Shown: positions 1-9,611 of the stretch, piece after piece
Numbering within the stretch: position 1 is the stretch's first letter
How the letters are laid out: each line of letters begins with the position of its first letter
Origin: Sphingosinicellaceae bacterium
GTDB taxonomy: Bacteria > Pseudomonadota > Alphaproteobacteria > Sphingomonadales > Sphingomonadaceae
Assembly (NCBI GenBank): GCA_019285715.1
Contig: CP079108.1
Coordinates: 3,611,001 to 3,675,000, forward strand
Length of the DNA stretch: 64,000 nt
Direction of reading: 5' to 3'
The notes under the pieces: model-generated
Databases searched by the model: none
What the model saw: the letters and a program-made list of their open reading frames with translations, nothing else
What the model was told of the DNA's origin: nothing
Translations under genes and position numbers: made by a program

Positions 1-155
1 GCCTCGGCGTCAACCGCGCTCGCATCGCCACCAAGGGCTACGGCAAGGCGCAACCGATCGCCTCGAACGCCGACGAGGCCGGACGGGCCCGCAACCGCCG
101 GGTCGAAATCCACATCTCGCCGATCGTCGAAGACGACGTCCGCGGGCGCTACTGA
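1..155 (+). CDS. OmpA-family C-terminal domain protein (3' end only)
   Basis: The reading frame enters from outside the window and ends with TGA at 153-155, leaving 50 residues. They include ARIATKGYGKAQPIASNADEA and RARNRRVEIHI, the end of the peptidoglycan-binding OmpA/MotB domain: the R..NRRVEI motif carries the conserved arginine that contacts diaminopimelate in this family. The last residues, SPIVEDDVRGRY, are a short tail. The protein is probably an outer-membrane protein or lipoprotein anchored to the cell wall. The N-terminus, signal peptide and any barrel cannot be seen. The next gene starts 7 bases downstream, so the two may be co-transcribed. Confidence 0.85.
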   Translation, partial: LGVNRARIATKGYGKAQPIASNADEAGRARNRRVEIHISPIVEDDVRGRY

Positions 156-162
156 GGCTCGC

Positions 163-750
163 ATGGCATCCATCCTCGTCCTTTACGGCTCCTACCGCTC
201 CGACCGGACCGGCATCCGCCTCGCCGATTACCTGGTCCGCCGGCTTGGCGAACGCAGCCACGCGGTCGAGTTGATCGACGCCAAGGCGGTCGGCCTGCCG
301 ATGCTCGACCGCATGTTCAAGGAGTACGCGCCCGGCACCGCACCGCCCGCGATGGCAGACCTCGCCGCCAAGATCCGCGCTGCCGACGCCTTCGTGTTCG
401 TCGCCGGCGAGTACAACTGGGGTATCCAGCCGGGCCTCAAGAACCTCACCGACCATTTCCTCGAGGAGTGGTTCTGGCGGCCCGCCGCGATCACCAGTTA
501 CTCCGCCGGACGGCTCGGCGGCGCGCGCGCGAACTCGATGTGGCACCCGGTGCTGACCGAGATGGGCATGGTCGTGGTCCCCAGCACGCTGACCGTCGGC
601 CCGATCACCGGCGCGCTCGACGCGCACGGCCAGCCAACCGGCGATGCGGGCAAGGCGCTTGAGGGCAGCTTCGGGCGGTTCGCCGCCGACCTCGAATGGT
701 GGACTGAGGCGGGCAAGGCCCAGCGCGCCAAGGGGCCACCGCCTTATTGA
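163..750 (+). CDS. NADPH-dependent FMN reductase family protein
   Basis: A 195-residue flavodoxin-like protein. The N-terminus, ILVLYGSYRSDRTGIRLADYL, matches the phosphate-binding loop (GS.R....) of the NADPH-dependent FMN reductase family, and FVFVAGEYNWGIQPGLKNLTDHF matches the conserved P.YN.s.P..LKN..D segment, with GEYNW in place of the usual P-EYN. Family members reduce FMN or quinones with NAD(P)H in the cytoplasm; the substrate cannot be told from sequence. It lies 7 bases after the OmpA-like gene, so it is probably in the same transcript. Confidence 0.85.
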   Translation: MASILVLYGSYRSDRTGIRLADYLVRRLGERSHAVELIDAKAVGLPMLDRMFKEYAPGTAPPAMADLAAKIRAADAFVFVAGEYNWGIQPGLKNLTDHFLEEWFWRPAAITSYSAGRLGGARANSMWHPVLTEMGMVVVPSTLTVGPITGALDAHGQPTGDAGKALEGSFGRFAADLEWWTEAGKAQRAKGPPPY

Positions 751-1017
751 AGCCGAGCCTTCTGCTTTGCGGCGAAGAAGTAGAGTAAGCGGCGCGAATA
801 TGAACGAGAGTTGTCAGAGTTGATACCGTCACGATTTTTCTGCGAACTCGCTTTTGTGCCGTCCAGCGATGAGAAAGATCACAAGCCAGCGAGTCCGGCG
901 TAACCACACTGTACCAGATGGGTAAACTGTAGGACAGCGCGGCTTACCGGTATAGGGCCCTCACTTCCGTTCGACCTGTGGATGCCCCGAAGACGATCAC
1001 TCGAGTAAGGGCTGCGC

Positions 1018-1419
1018 ATGGACGCCGAACGCACTGCCATTGCCGAAGACTGTCTCAAGGCCGCACACAACGGCAGCCTCAGTTTTCCCGAGATAATCGG
1101 AACTCTGCTCGAGGTAGGCTTCGAAGGTTATTCGGTCGACTATCGACGCAACAGCCAGACCTATTAGCTTCCGGACGGCTACACTATCGATCTAGCACTG
1201 CCATATCCCGTAGAATCGGTTGCAGCAGCTTTCGACAAAGCTGGTGTTGCGGCGCTGGTACGCTGGGCGCAAATCAATGATTCGGAATACAACTATTCTG
1301 CGTTCTCCGAAAAGGCGAAGGCAGCAGGCTGTGCCGGATATATCGTCTCGTTCCCAGGCCACCGGGTGGTCTATTACGGGCGCACTGCCGAAACGCACGT
1401 CGAACTCTTCCAGAAGTAG
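1018..1419 (+). pseudogene. DUF1398 family protein, interrupted by an in-frame TAG
   Basis: Read through as one frame, this is a 133-codon DUF1398 (phage envelope-like, E. coli YbcV type) protein: a start MDAERTAIAEDCLKAAHNG, a middle FPEIIGTLLEVGFEGYSVDY, and the family signature near the end, AAGCAGYIVSFPGHRVVYYGRT followed by AETHVELF. Codon 50 (1165-1167) is TAG. It falls in NSQTY-stop-LPDG, where family members have TYYLPDG, so one base changed a tyrosine codon to a stop. No frameshift is needed and the rest is intact, so the lesion is recent, an assembly error, or read through. AAGGG lies 7 bases before the ATG. Function of the family is unknown. Confidence 0.75.
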
Positions 1420-1532
1420 AAGCGCTTCTATCGACGCATATCGGGGTCGGTGGCGACGTTTCGCAGCCAATCGACCCGTTTAAACGATCGCCCCTGCCGA
1501 TTACCGCCGCGAACCGCCGTTCTGGCTATCCC

Positions 1533-3101
1533 TCATTCCCACTCGATCGTCCCCGGCGGCTTCGACGTATAGTCGTACACCACCCGGTTGATGCCGGGGA
1601 CCTCGTTGACGATGCGGGTCGCGCAGGCGCTGAGGAAGCTCGGGTCGAAGGGGTAGATGTCGGCGGTCATGCCGTCGACCGAGGTCACTGCCCTGAGCGC
1701 GCAGACGTTGTCGTAGGTGCGGCCGTCGCCCATCACGCCGACGGTGCGAACCGGCAGCAGGACCGCGAACGCCTGCCAGATCGCGTCGTACAGCCCGGCC
1801 TTGCGGATCTCGTCGAGATAGATGACGTCCGCTTTCCGCAACGTGTCGCAGCGCTCCCTAGTGACCTCGCCGGGGATGCGGATGGCGAGGCCGGGGCCGG
1901 GGAACGGGTGGCGTCCGACGAACGCCGGCGGCAGGCCGAGCTCGCGGCCGAGGACCCGGACCTCATCCTTGAACAGTTCGCGTAAGGGCTCGACGAGCTG
2001 CATGTTCATGCGCTCGGGCAGCCCGCCGACATTGTGGTGGCTCTTGATCGTGACCGAGGGCCCGCCGGTGTAGCTAACGCTCTCGATGACATCGGGGTAG
2101 AGCGTGCCCTGCGCCAGGAACCCAACACTGCCTTCCGGGCCGCCGATCTTCTTCGCCTCGGCTTCGAACACCTCGATGAAAGTCTTGCCGATGAACTTGC
2201 GCTTCGCCTCAGGGTCGGTGACACCCGCCAGGCCCGAAAGGAACAGGTCGGCGGCGTCCACGTGGACAAGCGGGATGTGGTAGTGCTCGCGGAACAGTCC
2301 GACGACCTGCTCGGCCTCCTGCGCGCGCATCAAGCCGTGGTCGACGAAGACGCAGGTCAGCTGGTCGCCGATCGCCTCGTGAATGAGGACCGCCGCAACC
2401 GCTGAGTCGACGCCGCCCGACAGCCCGCAGATGACCTTGCCGTCGCCGACCTGGGCGCGGATGTCGGCGACCTTGGCGGCGCGGTAGGCGTCCATGCTCC
2501 ACGTCGCGGTGCACCCGGCAACATGGCGAACGAAATTGGCGAGCAGCTTGGCACCGTCGGGCGTGTGGACGACCTCGGGGTGGAACTGGACCCCGTAGCG
2601 GCGGTGTTCGTCGTCGGCGATGGCTGCGAACGGCGCACCTTCGGTGGTCGCGACGACGCGAAAGCCGGCCGGGATGGCGTCGATGCGGTCGCCGTGGCTC
2701 ATCCAGACCTGGTGGCGCTCGCCCGCCTTCCACAGCCCGTCGAACAGCATGCAGTCGGCGGCGATGTCGATGAAGGCGCGGCCGAACTCGCGGTGGCTGG
2801 ACGGCAGCACCGAGCCGCCGAGCTGCGCCGCCATGGTCTGCTCGCCGTAGCAGATGCCGAGCACGGGCACGTTGCTGTCGAACAACGCCTGCGGGGCGCG
2901 CGGGCTGCCGATCTCGGTGGTCGAGGCCGGGCTGCCGGACAGGATGACGCCACGAGGCTGCAGGCGCTCAAGCGCTTCCTCTCCCTTGGAGAACGGCACC
3001 AGCTCGCAATAGACACCGGCCTCACGGACGCGGCGGGCAATCAACTGCGAAACCTGACTGCCGAAGTCGAGGATCAGGATGGCTTCGGGGTGTGCGGACA
3101 T
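1533..3101 (-). CDS. guaA: GMP synthase (glutamine-hydrolysing)
   Basis: GuaA converts XMP, ATP and glutamine to GMP in the cytoplasm, the last step of guanine nucleotide synthesis. The 522-residue product has a class I amidotransferase domain first ([20 protein letters not shown], catalytic cysteine in GICYGEQ, His/Glu in FHPEVVHT), then an ATP pyrophosphatase domain with the P-loop [13 protein letters not shown], then the dimerisation domain ending in KPPGTIEWE. The ATG at 3101 is chosen because AGGGGAG sits 4 bases upstream; an in-frame TTG at 3119 would add six residues. It is monocistronic or last in a minus-strand run after the small secreted protein gene. Confidence 0.98.
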   Translation of the reverse strand: MSAHPEAILILDFGSQVSQLIARRVREAGVYCELVPFSKGEEALERLQPRGVILSGSPASTTEIGSPRAPQALFDSNVPVLGICYGEQTMAAQLGGSVLPSSHREFGRAFIDIAADCMLFDGLWKAGERHQVWMSHGDRIDAIPAGFRVVATTEGAPFAAIADDEHRRYGVQFHPEVVHTPDGAKLLANFVRHVAGCTATWSMDAYRAAKVADIRAQVGDGKVICGLSGGVDSAVAAVLIHEAIGDQLTCVFVDHGLMRAQEAEQVVGLFREHYHIPLVHVDAADLFLSGLAGVTDPEAKRKFIGKTFIEVFEAEAKKIGGPEGSVGFLAQGTLYPDVIESVSYTGGPSVTIKSHHNVGGLPERMNMQLVEPLRELFKDEVRVLGRELGLPPAFVGRHPFPGPGLAIRIPGEVTRERCDTLRKADVIYLDEIRKAGLYDAIWQAFAVLLPVRTVGVMGDGRTYDNVCALRAVTSVDGMTADIYPFDPSFLSACATRIVNEVPGINRVVYDYTSKPPGTIEWE

Positions 3102-3153
3102 GCGCTCCCCTAAAGCCAAGCGGCCGGGCTGTCACCCCCGGCCATCATGTCCT

Positions 3154-3720
3154 CTAGCCGAGGCGGATGCCGGTGACCTGCCCGTAGGCGGCGCGGCACG
3201 AGAAGCCGAGGCGCTGCAGCGGCGCGTTCTGGCCGCGGTCGATCTCGAGGTAGCCGAGCACGTTGGCACCGCCCTCGATCGGATCGACGCGGTCGATGCC
3301 GGTCACGTGAGCGCGACCGCCACGGGTCTCAGCCTGTTGCTCGGCGGCGCGGGTGCAATCCTCGACCGGGCCGTTCTCCGCCGAATTACGACCGTCGAGC
3401 GCTTCCGGGGGCGGCGGCGGACCGGCCTCGCCATAGACTTCGGGCTCATAGCCCTGGGCGTAACCCGGCTGCGGCGACGGATCGCCGTAATAGACCGGAG
3501 GCTGGTCACGGTTGTTGTTCGAGGCCGCGACCGCGATGCCGCCGATGATCGCCGCACCGAGCAAGGCACCGCCGAGGCCGATACCGCCACCGCGATGATA
3601 ATTGTGGTAGCCGCCATGATAGCCGCCGTAACGGCGCGCCTCGGCGGGAGCGCTGGCCAGCGCGAGCGACAGGACGAGGGCGATTCCGGTATTGCGGGCG
3701 ATGCGGTTTGCGACGGTCAT
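3154..3720 (-). CDS. Small secreted glycine/tyrosine/histidine-rich protein
   Basis: 188 residues. A signal peptide is clear: TVANRIARNTG, then the hydrophobic stretch IALVLSLALASAPAEA with an AXA cleavage site at about residue 28. The mature part starts with a RRYGGYHGGYHNYHRGGG segment, followed by a short glycine-zipper-like GIGLGGALLGAAIIGGIAVAA, a proline-rich linker with PPPPPEAL, and a C-terminal half with two cysteines (VEDCTRAA and LGFSCRAA). The layout resembles the 'YXWGXW/glycine zipper' envelope proteins common in sphingomonads; no enzymatic motif is visible. Two further genes of similar style lie at 46959-47989. Function is unknown. Confidence 0.75.
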   Translation of the reverse strand: MTVANRIARNTGIALVLSLALASAPAEARRYGGYHGGYHNYHRGGGIGLGGALLGAAIIGGIAVAASNNNRDQPPVYYGDPSPQPGYAQGYEPEVYGEAGPPPPPEALDGRNSAENGPVEDCTRAAEQQAETRGGRAHVTGIDRVDPIEGGANVLGYLEIDRGQNAPLQRLGFSCRAAYGQVTGIRLG

Positions 3721-3777
3721 TGATCGTCTCCTTCGACCCGGTTGTAGGCGGAACGGGCTATACCGTCGATGAACCGA

Positions 3778-4209
3778 TCAGGCGGCGAGCCGCTGGAGTC
3801 CGGCGCGCCAGTTCTCGGGGAGTGACGTGGGCCGGCGATGCGCGCGGTCGACGTAGACGTGGACGAAGAAGCCCTCCGCGGCGGCCTCTGCGACGCCGGC
3901 CGTGAACAGCCCGACTTCGTAACGGACGCTCGATCGGCCGAGCATCGCGACGCGCAACCCGAGCTCGACGACCTCAGGAAAGGACACCGGGCGGGCGTAG
4001 CGGCAGCCGGTCTCGACGACGAGGCCGATCAGCACCCCACCCGTAATGTCGAGCAGCCCGGCCTCGACGAGATAGGCGTTCACCGCGGTGTCGAACAGGC
4101 TGTAGTGAACGACGTTGTTGACGTGCCCGTAGGCGTCGTTGTCCATCCACCGCGTCGCGACCGAGCGAAACACCGGGTAGGCGTCTCTCGGCCGGAACGG
4201 CGCCGGCAT
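3778..4209 (-). CDS. Acyl-CoA thioesterase, hotdog fold (4-hydroxybenzoyl-CoA thioesterase type)
   Basis: 143 residues. The segment TRWMDNDAYGHVNNVVHYSLFDTAVN is the hallmark of YbgC/FadM-like hotdog thioesterases: the Asp in DNDAYGHVNN is the predicted catalytic residue. SSVRYEVGLF and A.AEGFFVHVYVD follow the rest of the fold. It should hydrolyse an acyl-CoA in the cytoplasm; which one is not visible. Start ATG at 4209 lies 10 bases after the rplQ stop, so it probably rides on the end of the alpha ribosomal operon. Its reading frame stays open upstream into rplQ, but that part has no family similarity. Confidence 0.85.
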   Translation of the reverse strand: MPAPFRPRDAYPVFRSVATRWMDNDAYGHVNNVVHYSLFDTAVNAYLVEAGLLDITGGVLIGLVVETGCRYARPVSFPEVVELGLRVAMLGRSSVRYEVGLFTAGVAEAAAEGFFVHVYVDRAHRRPTSLPENWRAGLQRLAA

Positions 4210-4219
4210 CGGACTCGGC

Positions 4220-4633
4220 TCAAGCGGCTTCGTCGAACTCTTCGACCGGGCCCGAATCCTGGCCCTTGGCGCTGGTGTCGCGGTCGACGAACTCAACGAT
4301 TGCCATCGGGGTCGCATCGGAGCGGCGCAGGCCGGCCTTGACGATGCGGATGTAGCCGCCCTCACGGGTGGCGTAGCGCTCGGCCAGGATGTCGAACAGC
4401 TTGACCAGCTGGACATCGTCCTTGAGGCGGGCGTCGGCGAGGCGGCGGTTCGACAGACCGCCATGCTTGGCGAGCGTGATCAGCTTCTCGACGTACGGGC
4501 GGATTTCGCGCGCCTTCGGGAGCGTCGTCTTGATCTGCTCGTGCTTGATCAGGCTGGCGGCCATGTTGCGGAACATCGCAAGGCGATGGCTCGTGGTCCG
4601 GCCGAGCTTCCGGTTCGAATTGCCGTGACGCAT
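4220..4633 (-). CDS. rplQ: 50S ribosomal protein L17
   Basis: 137 residues beginning [20 protein letters not shown], the invariant L17 start, followed by [30 protein letters not shown]17 binds 23S rRNA near the exit-tunnel side of the large subunit. It is the last ribosomal gene of the alpha operon (rpsM-rpsK-rpoA-rplQ). A 9-bp hairpin separates it from rpoA, and a thioesterase gene follows 10 bases later. The C-terminal tail [20 protein letters not shown] is acidic and goes past the conserved core, as in many alphaproteobacteria. Confidence 0.98.
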   Translation of the reverse strand: MRHGNSNRKLGRTTSHRLAMFRNMAASLIKHEQIKTTLPKAREIRPYVEKLITLAKHGGLSNRRLADARLKDDVQLVKLFDILAERYATREGGYIRIVKAGLRRSDATPMAIVEFVDRDTSAKGQDSGPVEEFDEAA

Positions 4634-4679
4634 GGTATTTCCTTCGTTCGTTCGGGGGCCGTGTCAGGTACCCCGGAGC

Positions 4680-4703
4680 AGGCCGCGCGAAATTGCGCGG
4701 CCT
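4680..4703. other. 9-bp perfect hairpin between rpoA and rplQ
   Basis: AGGCCGCGC (4680-4688) and GCGCGGCCT (4695-4703) are exact complements with a 6-base loop. In the transcribed (minus) direction no T-run follows, so it is not a convincing terminator. It could act as an mRNA-stability or processing site that sets the rpoA:rplQ ratio; that role is inference. Confidence 0.5.
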
Positions 4704-4722
4704 ATTTCCGTCGGCGCGAGGC

Positions 4723-5775
4723 TTAGTATTCGGCTTCGAGCTTCTTCGCCATCTCCTCGATGTTCTCGGGCGGCCAGCCGGGGATTTCCATACCCAGTCG
4801 CAGCCCCATCGCGGTCAGCACTTCCTTGATCTCATTGAGCGACTTGCGGCCAAAGTTCGGGGTCCGCAGCATCTCGCTCTCGGTCTTCTGAACGAGGTCG
4901 CCGATGTAGATGATGTTGTCGTTCTTGAGGCAGTTCGCCGAACGCACCGACAGCTCGAGCTCGTCGACCTTCTTGAGCAGGAAGCGGTTGAGCGTCGCGG
5001 TGTCGTCGATCTCGATCGGGCCGCCGGTGTGGACGGCGTGGCTGACCTGCGTGACCTGCGACGGCTCGTCGAAGTTGACGAACAGCTGGAGCTGGTCCTG
5101 CAGGATTCGCGCGGCATAGGCGAGCGCATCGTCCGGGGTCAGCGTGCCGTCGGTCTCGACGGTGATGTTGAGCTTGTCGTAATCGAGCTCCTGCCCGACG
5201 CGGGTGTTCTCGACCTTGTACGCGACCTGGCGCACTGGCGAGTACAGGGCATCGACAGGAACCAGCCCGATCGGCGCATCGGCCGGGCGGTTGGCCGACG
5301 CCGGGACATAGCCCTTACCGGCCTCGATGGTCAGCTCCATGTTGAGCGTGGCGCCCTCGTCGAGGGTGCAGATAACCAGCTCCGGGTTCATGATCTCCAT
5401 GTCGCCGGTGACGGCGATCTGGCCGGCCGTGACGGGGCCCGGTCCGGTCGCCGACAGATGCACACGCTTGGCCTGATCGCCCTGCATGCGCACTGCGATC
5501 TGCTTGATGTTGAGGACGATGTCGGTCACATCCTCGCGAACGCCGGCGAGCGACGAGAACTCGTGCAGCACGCCGTCCATCTTGATCGCGGTGACCGCGG
5601 CCCCCTGGAGCGACGACAGCAGGACGCGGCGCAGCGCGTTGCCCAGCGTCAGGCCGAAGCCACGCTCGAGCGGCTCGGCAACGAAGACGCCCTTGCGGCG
5701 GCTGTCGACGCCGGGCTTGCTCTCAAGCCGATTCGGCTTCTTAAGTTCGGTCCAGTTCTTTGCAATGACTGCCAT
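4723..5775 (-). CDS. rpoA: DNA-directed RNA polymerase subunit alpha
   Basis: The 350-residue product begins [18 protein letters not shown]. Residues up to about 235 form the N-terminal dimerisation domain that nucleates core assembly ([25 protein letters not shown]). After a linker, the C-terminal domain (about 265-330, [17 protein letters not shown] and [19 protein letters not shown]) contacts UP elements and activators. The ATG at 5775 is preferred because GAGGTGG lies 5 bases upstream; an in-frame GTG at 5784 overlaps that site. Third gene of the alpha operon, 98 bases after rpsK. Confidence 0.98.
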   Translation of the reverse strand: MAVIAKNWTELKKPNRLESKPGVDSRRKGVFVAEPLERGFGLTLGNALRRVLLSSLQGAAVTAIKMDGVLHEFSSLAGVREDVTDIVLNIKQIAVRMQGDQAKRVHLSATGPGPVTAGQIAVTGDMEIMNPELVICTLDEGATLNMELTIEAGKGYVPASANRPADAPIGLVPVDALYSPVRQVAYKVENTRVGQELDYDKLNITVETDGTLTPDDALAYAARILQDQLQLFVNFDEPSQVTQVSHAVHTGGPIEIDDTATLNRFLLKKVDELELSVRSANCLKNDNIIYIGDLVQKTESEMLRTPNFGRKSLNEIKEVLTAMGLRLGMEIPGWPPENIEEMAKKLEAEY

Positions 5776-5873
5776 TTTTTCCACCTCGGGGGGCTGGGAT
5801 CGCGCGGGTCGTCACCCGTCGATCGAATTAGAGTGCCGCGACCGCGCAATCGCGGACGACGGCTACGGCAGCG

Positions 5874-6263
5874 TCAGACGCGGCGGCGCTTCGGAGGCCG
5901 AACGCCGTTGTGCGGGATCGGCGTCACGTCGCGGATCGCGGTGATGTTGAAGCCGACCGCCTGCAGGGCACGCAGCGCGCTCTCGCGACCCGAACCCGGA
6001 CCGCGAACCTCGACCTCGAGGGTCCGCACGCCGTGCTCGGCGGCCTTCTTGCCGGCGTCTTCGGCGGCCATCTGGGCGGCGTAGGGCGTCGACTTGCGCG
6101 ACCCCTTGAAGCCCATCGTGCCGGCCGACGACCAGGCAATCGCATTGCCCTGCGCGTCGGTGATGGTGATCATCGTATTGTTGAAGCTGGCGTTCACATG
6201 CGCAACGCCAGAGGTGATGTTCTTGCGCTCGCGGCGCTTGATGCGGGCTGGTTCACGGGCCAT
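5874..6263 (-). CDS. rpsK: 30S ribosomal protein S11
   Basis: 129 residues, the standard S11 length. [29 protein letters not shown] and [29 protein letters not shown] are the classic signature, ending in the basic tail PPKRRRV. S11 sits on the platform of the small subunit next to S7 and S21, near the mRNA in the E site. It lies between rpsM and rpoA in the alpha operon. Confidence 0.98.
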   Translation of the reverse strand: MAREPARIKRRERKNITSGVAHVNASFNNTMITITDAQGNAIAWSSAGTMGFKGSRKSTPYAAQMAAEDAGKKAAEHGVRTLEVEVRGPGSGRESALRALQAVGFNITAIRDVTPIPHNGVRPPKRRRV

Positions 6264-6322
6264 CGGTCTATCCTGAAACTGGAGCGAAGTTTACGACTGG
6301 TGCGCATAAACGCACTTATCGC

Positions 6323-6691
6323 TTACTTCTTCTTGCCGGCGATCGGCTTGGCCTTACCCTTGCGGGTGCGGGCATTGGTGTGGGTGCGCTGGCCGCGAAC
6401 CGGCAGGCCGCGACGGTGACGCAGGCCACGGTAGCAGGCGAGGTCCATCAGGCGCTTGATGTTCATCGCGGTCTGGCGACGCAGGTCGCCCTCGACCGAG
6501 AACTCCTTGTCGATCTTCTCGCGGATCTGCAGCACCTCGGCGTCGGTCAGGTCCTGGACCCGACGCTCGCGCGGGAAACCGAGGTCGGTGACGATACCGA
6601 GAGCCTTGGTCCGGCCAATGCCGTGGATATAAGTCAGCGCGATCTCGACGCGCTTGTTGGTCGGGATGTTAACACCCGCGATACGTGCCAC
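6323..6691 (-). CDS. rpsM: 30S ribosomal protein S13
   Basis: 122 residues, exactly the usual length. It begins (M)[25 protein letters not shown] and ends with the basic tail [21 protein letters not shown] that reaches the P-site tRNA. The start is GTG at 6691, with GGGAGAA 6 bases upstream. The frame stays open to 6733, but the extra residues do not belong to S13. First gene of the alpha operon, about 150 bases after adk. Confidence 0.97.
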   Translation of the reverse strand: MARIAGVNIPTNKRVEIALTYIHGIGRTKALGIVTDLGFPRERRVQDLTDAEVLQIREKIDKEFSVEGDLRRQTAMNIKRLMDLACYRGLRHRRGLPVRGQRTHTNARTRKGKAKPIAGKKK

Positions 6692-6840
6692 GTTTACGTT
6701 CTCCCAAGCTCCACGGGCTGCCCGGGCTGGCACCCCATCTCAAAGCACGAAACCGGTGCGGCCGCAGCCACCCCGGTCAGGTTCATCCGGTCAATCGGAA
6801 GCGGGCTAGCTAGGCAGCGAATCCCGCAATGTCAAGTCAC

Positions 6841-7515
6841 TTACGAATTTGTTCCGCGGACCGGTGCGTTTCCGAGCACCTCGTCGATGGCCTTTGCCAC
6901 CACGTCCATGCTCGCCATGCCGTCCACCCGCGAAACCAAGCCTTTGGCTTCGTAATACGGCAGGATCGGCGCGGTCTTGGCGCGGTACTCGGCCATCCGG
7001 GTGCGGACGACCTCGGCGTTGTCGTCGGGGCGGCGCTTGAACTCGTGGCTGCCACAGACGTCGCAGACCCCCTCGACCTTCGGCTGCTTGGTGCGGTCAT
7101 GGTAGAGCGCGCCGCACTTCACGCAGGTGAAGCGTCCGGTGATGCGGTCGACCAGCGCGTCCTCGTCGACCTCGAGCTCGATGACGTGGTCGAGCTTCAA
7201 CCCCTTGGCGGCGAGCATCGCGTCGAGCGCCTCGGCCTGGGCCTGGGTTCGCGGGTAGCCGTCGAGAATGAACCCCGGATGGTCCGACGGCACGTCGAGG
7301 CGCTCGGCAATCAGACCGTTGACGATGTCGTCGGAGACCAGTTCTCCGGCGTCCATGACCGATTGGGCGCGCTTGCCGAGCTCGGAGCCCGACTTGATCG
7401 CGGCGCGCAGCATGTCACCGGTCGACAGCTGGACCAAGCCTCGGTTAGCCGTGAGGCGTTCGGCCTGGGTGCCCTTGCCCGCCCCTGGCGGTCCGAGCAG
7501 GACAAGTATGATCAA
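6841..7515 (-). CDS. adk: Adenylate kinase
   Basis: Interconverts AMP + ATP and 2 ADP. The 224-residue product opens with the P-loop ILVLLGPPGAGKGTQAERL, has GYPRTQAQAE (substrate site), and a long-form lid with a CVKC...CDVC zinc-finger-like set of four cysteines at about residues 130-155, so this is the zinc-binding-lid type. The start is TTG at 7515, overlapping the secY stop (TTGA), with AGGGGAAA upstream; no ATG is available, so translation is probably coupled to secY. It closes the spc operon. Confidence 0.97.
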   Translation of the reverse strand: MIILVLLGPPGAGKGTQAERLTANRGLVQLSTGDMLRAAIKSGSELGKRAQSVMDAGELVSDDIVNGLIAERLDVPSDHPGFILDGYPRTQAQAEALDAMLAAKGLKLDHVIELEVDEDALVDRITGRFTCVKCGALYHDRTKQPKVEGVCDVCGSHEFKRRPDDNAEVVRTRMAEYRAKTAPILPYYEAKGLVSRVDGMASMDVVAKAIDEVLGNAPVRGTNS

Positions 7516-8855
7516 CGGCGATTTCCCCTGAGCTTGGACTTCTTGATGAGCCCTTCGTACTGGTGTGCGAGCAGGTGCGACTGGATCTGTGCAACGGTAT
7601 CCATCGTGACGTTGACGACGATCAGCAGGCTGGTGCCGCCGATCGCGAGCGTGCCGAGACCCATCTGCGCGGTCAGGAATTCCGGCAGCAGGCAGATCAG
7701 GGTCAAATAGGCGGCGCCGATGACGGTCACGCGGGTAAGGACGTAGTCGAGGTACTCGCTGGTGCGCACGCCCGGCCGGATGCCGGGAATGAAGCCGCCG
7801 TACTTCTTGAGGTTCTCAGCCGTCTCCTCGGGGTTGAAGACCACCGCGGTGTAGAAGAAGCTGAAGAAGATGATGCCCGCCGCGTACAGCAGCATGTACA
7901 GCGGCTGGCCGTGCTGGAGCGCGGCGGTGACGGTCAGCAGCCAGTCGGGGCCGGTGCCGGTACGCCCGGCGAACTGCGCCACGGTCAGCGGCATCAGCAG
8001 CAGCGACGACGCGAAGATCGGCGGGATGACGCCCGATGTATTAATCTTCAGCGGCAGGTGCGAGCTGTCGCCCTGGAACATCTTCGATCCCACCTGGCGC
8101 TTTGGATACTGGATAAGGATCCGCCGCTGGGCCCGCTCCATCAGGCAGATGAAGGCGATGGTGGCGAGCGCGATGATGCCGATCAGCACCAGGAAGCCGC
8201 CGTTGATCGCGCCGGTCCGTGCCTGCTCGAACAGCTGGCCGATCGACATCGGCAAATGCGAGACGATGCCGGCCATGATGATCAGCGAAATGCCATTACC
8301 GATGCCGCGGCTGGTGATCTGCTCGCCGAGCCACATCAGGAACATGGTGCCGCCGATCAGCGTGATGACGGTGGTGATGCGGAAGAACCAGCCCGGGTCG
8401 ATGACGGCGGTGCCGCCGCCCCAGCTCTCGAGGCCGGCGGCGATGCCGTAGCCCTGGATCGCGGTGAGCAGCACGGTGCCGTAGCGGGTGTACTGGTTGA
8501 GGCGCTTGCGGCCGCTTTCGCCTTCCTTCTTCAGGGTGGCGAGGCTGGGGACCAGCGAGGTCATCAGCTGGATGATGATCGAGGCCGTGATGTACGGGGT
8601 CACGCCAAGCGCGATCAACGACATGCGCTGCAGCGCGCCGCCCGAGAACATGTTGAAATAGTCGAGGGCGCCGCCCTTGGTGGTGTCGAACAGCGACGCC
8701 AGCGCAGCGGGATCGACGCCGGGCAGCGGTACGAACGACACCAGCCGGAAGACGATCAGCGCGCCGAGGGTGAACCACAGGCGCTTCTTGAGTTCGGTAG
8801 CCTTGCCGAAGTTCGCGAAGCTGAGCTGCGCGGCCATTTGCGCTTGTGACGCCAT
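7512..8855 (-). CDS. secY: Preprotein translocase subunit SecY
   Basis: 447 residues with about ten transmembrane segments. SecY is the channel of the SecYEG inner-membrane translocon. Recognisable parts are FVPLPGVDPAALASLF, DYFNMFSGGALQRMSLIALGVTPYITASI, GEQITSRGIGNGISLIIMAGI and KYGGFIPGIRPGVRTSEYLD. The start is ATG at 8855 with GGAACGAGA just upstream; an in-frame ATG 18 bases later is possible. Gene order rplO-secY-adk is the standard spc end. The hairpin at 8944-8969 lies between rplO and secY. Confidence 0.98.
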   Translation of the reverse strand: MASQAQMAAQLSFANFGKATELKKRLWFTLGALIVFRLVSFVPLPGVDPAALASLFDTTKGGALDYFNMFSGGALQRMSLIALGVTPYITASIIIQLMTSLVPSLATLKKEGESGRKRLNQYTRYGTVLLTAIQGYGIAAGLESWGGGTAVIDPGWFFRITTVITLIGGTMFLMWLGEQITSRGIGNGISLIIMAGIVSHLPMSIGQLFEQARTGAINGGFLVLIGIIALATIAFICLMERAQRRILIQYPKRQVGSKMFQGDSSHLPLKINTSGVIPPIFASSLLLMPLTVAQFAGRTGTGPDWLLTVTAALQHGQPLYMLLYAAGIIFFSFFYTAVVFNPEETAENLKKYGGFIPGIRPGVRTSEYLDYVLTRVTVIGAAYLTLICLLPEFLTAQMGLGTLAIGGTSLLIVVNVTMDTVAQIQSHLLAHQYEGLIKKSKLRGNRR

Positions 8856-8943
8856 TCTCGTTCCCACCCGTGCGGGCCGCAAAGGGGGCCCGCTGGCCTA
8901 GATAGGCAGGCACGAAGCGAAGCGCCATGCCCGCAAAGCAGAA

Positions 8944-8969
8944 CGGCCCGCCCCGGATGGAGCGGGCCG
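8944..8969. other. 8-bp hairpin between rplO and secY
   Basis: CGGCCCGC (8944-8951) pairs perfectly with GCGGGCCG (8962-8969), immediately after the rplO stop in the transcribed direction. Only a weak TTCTGCTTT follows, so it is more likely an RNA-processing or partial-attenuation element than a full terminator. Inference from sequence only. Confidence 0.4.
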
Positions 8970-8973
8970 GAGA

Positions 8974-9579
8974 TTACTTGCCCTTGGCAGCAGCTTTGGC
9001 AGCCCGGGCGGCAGCGATCGCCTTGGGTCCGGCGAGCGGCTTGCGCTCCGCCCGGCCCTTGGCTTCGCGTGCCGTGGCACGGTCGACCTTCTGCTCGTCG
9101 CGGCTGCGTGGTGCGGCCTTCGGAGCCGGCAGTTCGAGGCTACCACCGGCGGCTTCGAGAGCCGCCTTGGCACCGGCGCTGGCACCGGCGAGCTTCAGCT
9201 TGAGCGGGGTGGTCAGGACGCCCTTGCCGAGCAGGCGGACGCCTTCACGGGCGTGGCTGATGACACCGGCGGCGACCAGCGCGGCGCCGTCGAGAACGGT
9301 GTCGGCGTTGATCTTGCCGGCATCGACTGCGGTCTGCAGCGTGCCCAGGTTGACCTCGGCATACTCGACGCGGAAGACGTTGTTGAAGCCACGCTTCGGC
9401 AGCCGCATGTGGAGCGGCATCTGGCCGCCTTCGAAGCCGGCGATGCTGACACCCGAACGGCTCTTCTGGCCCTTCTGGCCGCGGCCGGCGGTCTTGCCGA
9501 CGCCCGAACCAATGCCGCGGCCGACACGGACGCGCGACTTGCGGGCGCCGGGATTATCTCGAAGGTCGTTCAGTTTCAT
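8974..9579 (-). CDS. rplO: 50S ribosomal protein L15 with long C-terminal extension
   Basis: [26 protein letters not shown], then [12 protein letters not shown], are the invariant L15 start. The conserved core ends near residue 145 ([22 protein letters not shown]). A further ~55 residues, very rich in Ala, Lys, Arg and Glu ([14 protein letters not shown]... [12 protein letters not shown]), follow, giving 201 residues against a usual 145-160. L15 assembles early on 23S rRNA. The ATG at 9579 gives the family start; a GTG at 9588 is also in frame. The 174-base gap to rpmD upstream is unusual for this operon (see the small ORF there). Confidence 0.96.
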   Translation of the reverse strand: MKLNDLRDNPGARKSRVRVGRGIGSGVGKTAGRGQKGQKSRSGVSIAGFEGGQMPLHMRLPKRGFNNVFRVEYAEVNLGTLQTAVDAGKINADTVLDGAALVAAGVISHAREGVRLLGKGVLTTPLKLKLAGASAGAKAALEAAGGSLELPAPKAAPRSRDEQKVDRATAREAKGRAERKPLAGPKAIAAARAAKAAAKGK

Positions 9580-9611
9580 GGTGTGCACTCGCTTTCGCTT
9601 TGGTCGCGCAG

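Noticed and set aside
751-1017. A gene in the spacer before the DUF1398 remnant
   Set aside because: Only short frames without family similarity; nothing beyond a somewhat lower GC content is visible.
4693-6084. A 463-codon plus-strand frame across rpoA
   Set aside because: Antisense to rpoA and rpsK, Arg/Val/Leu-rich without family similarity; a high-GC shadow frame.
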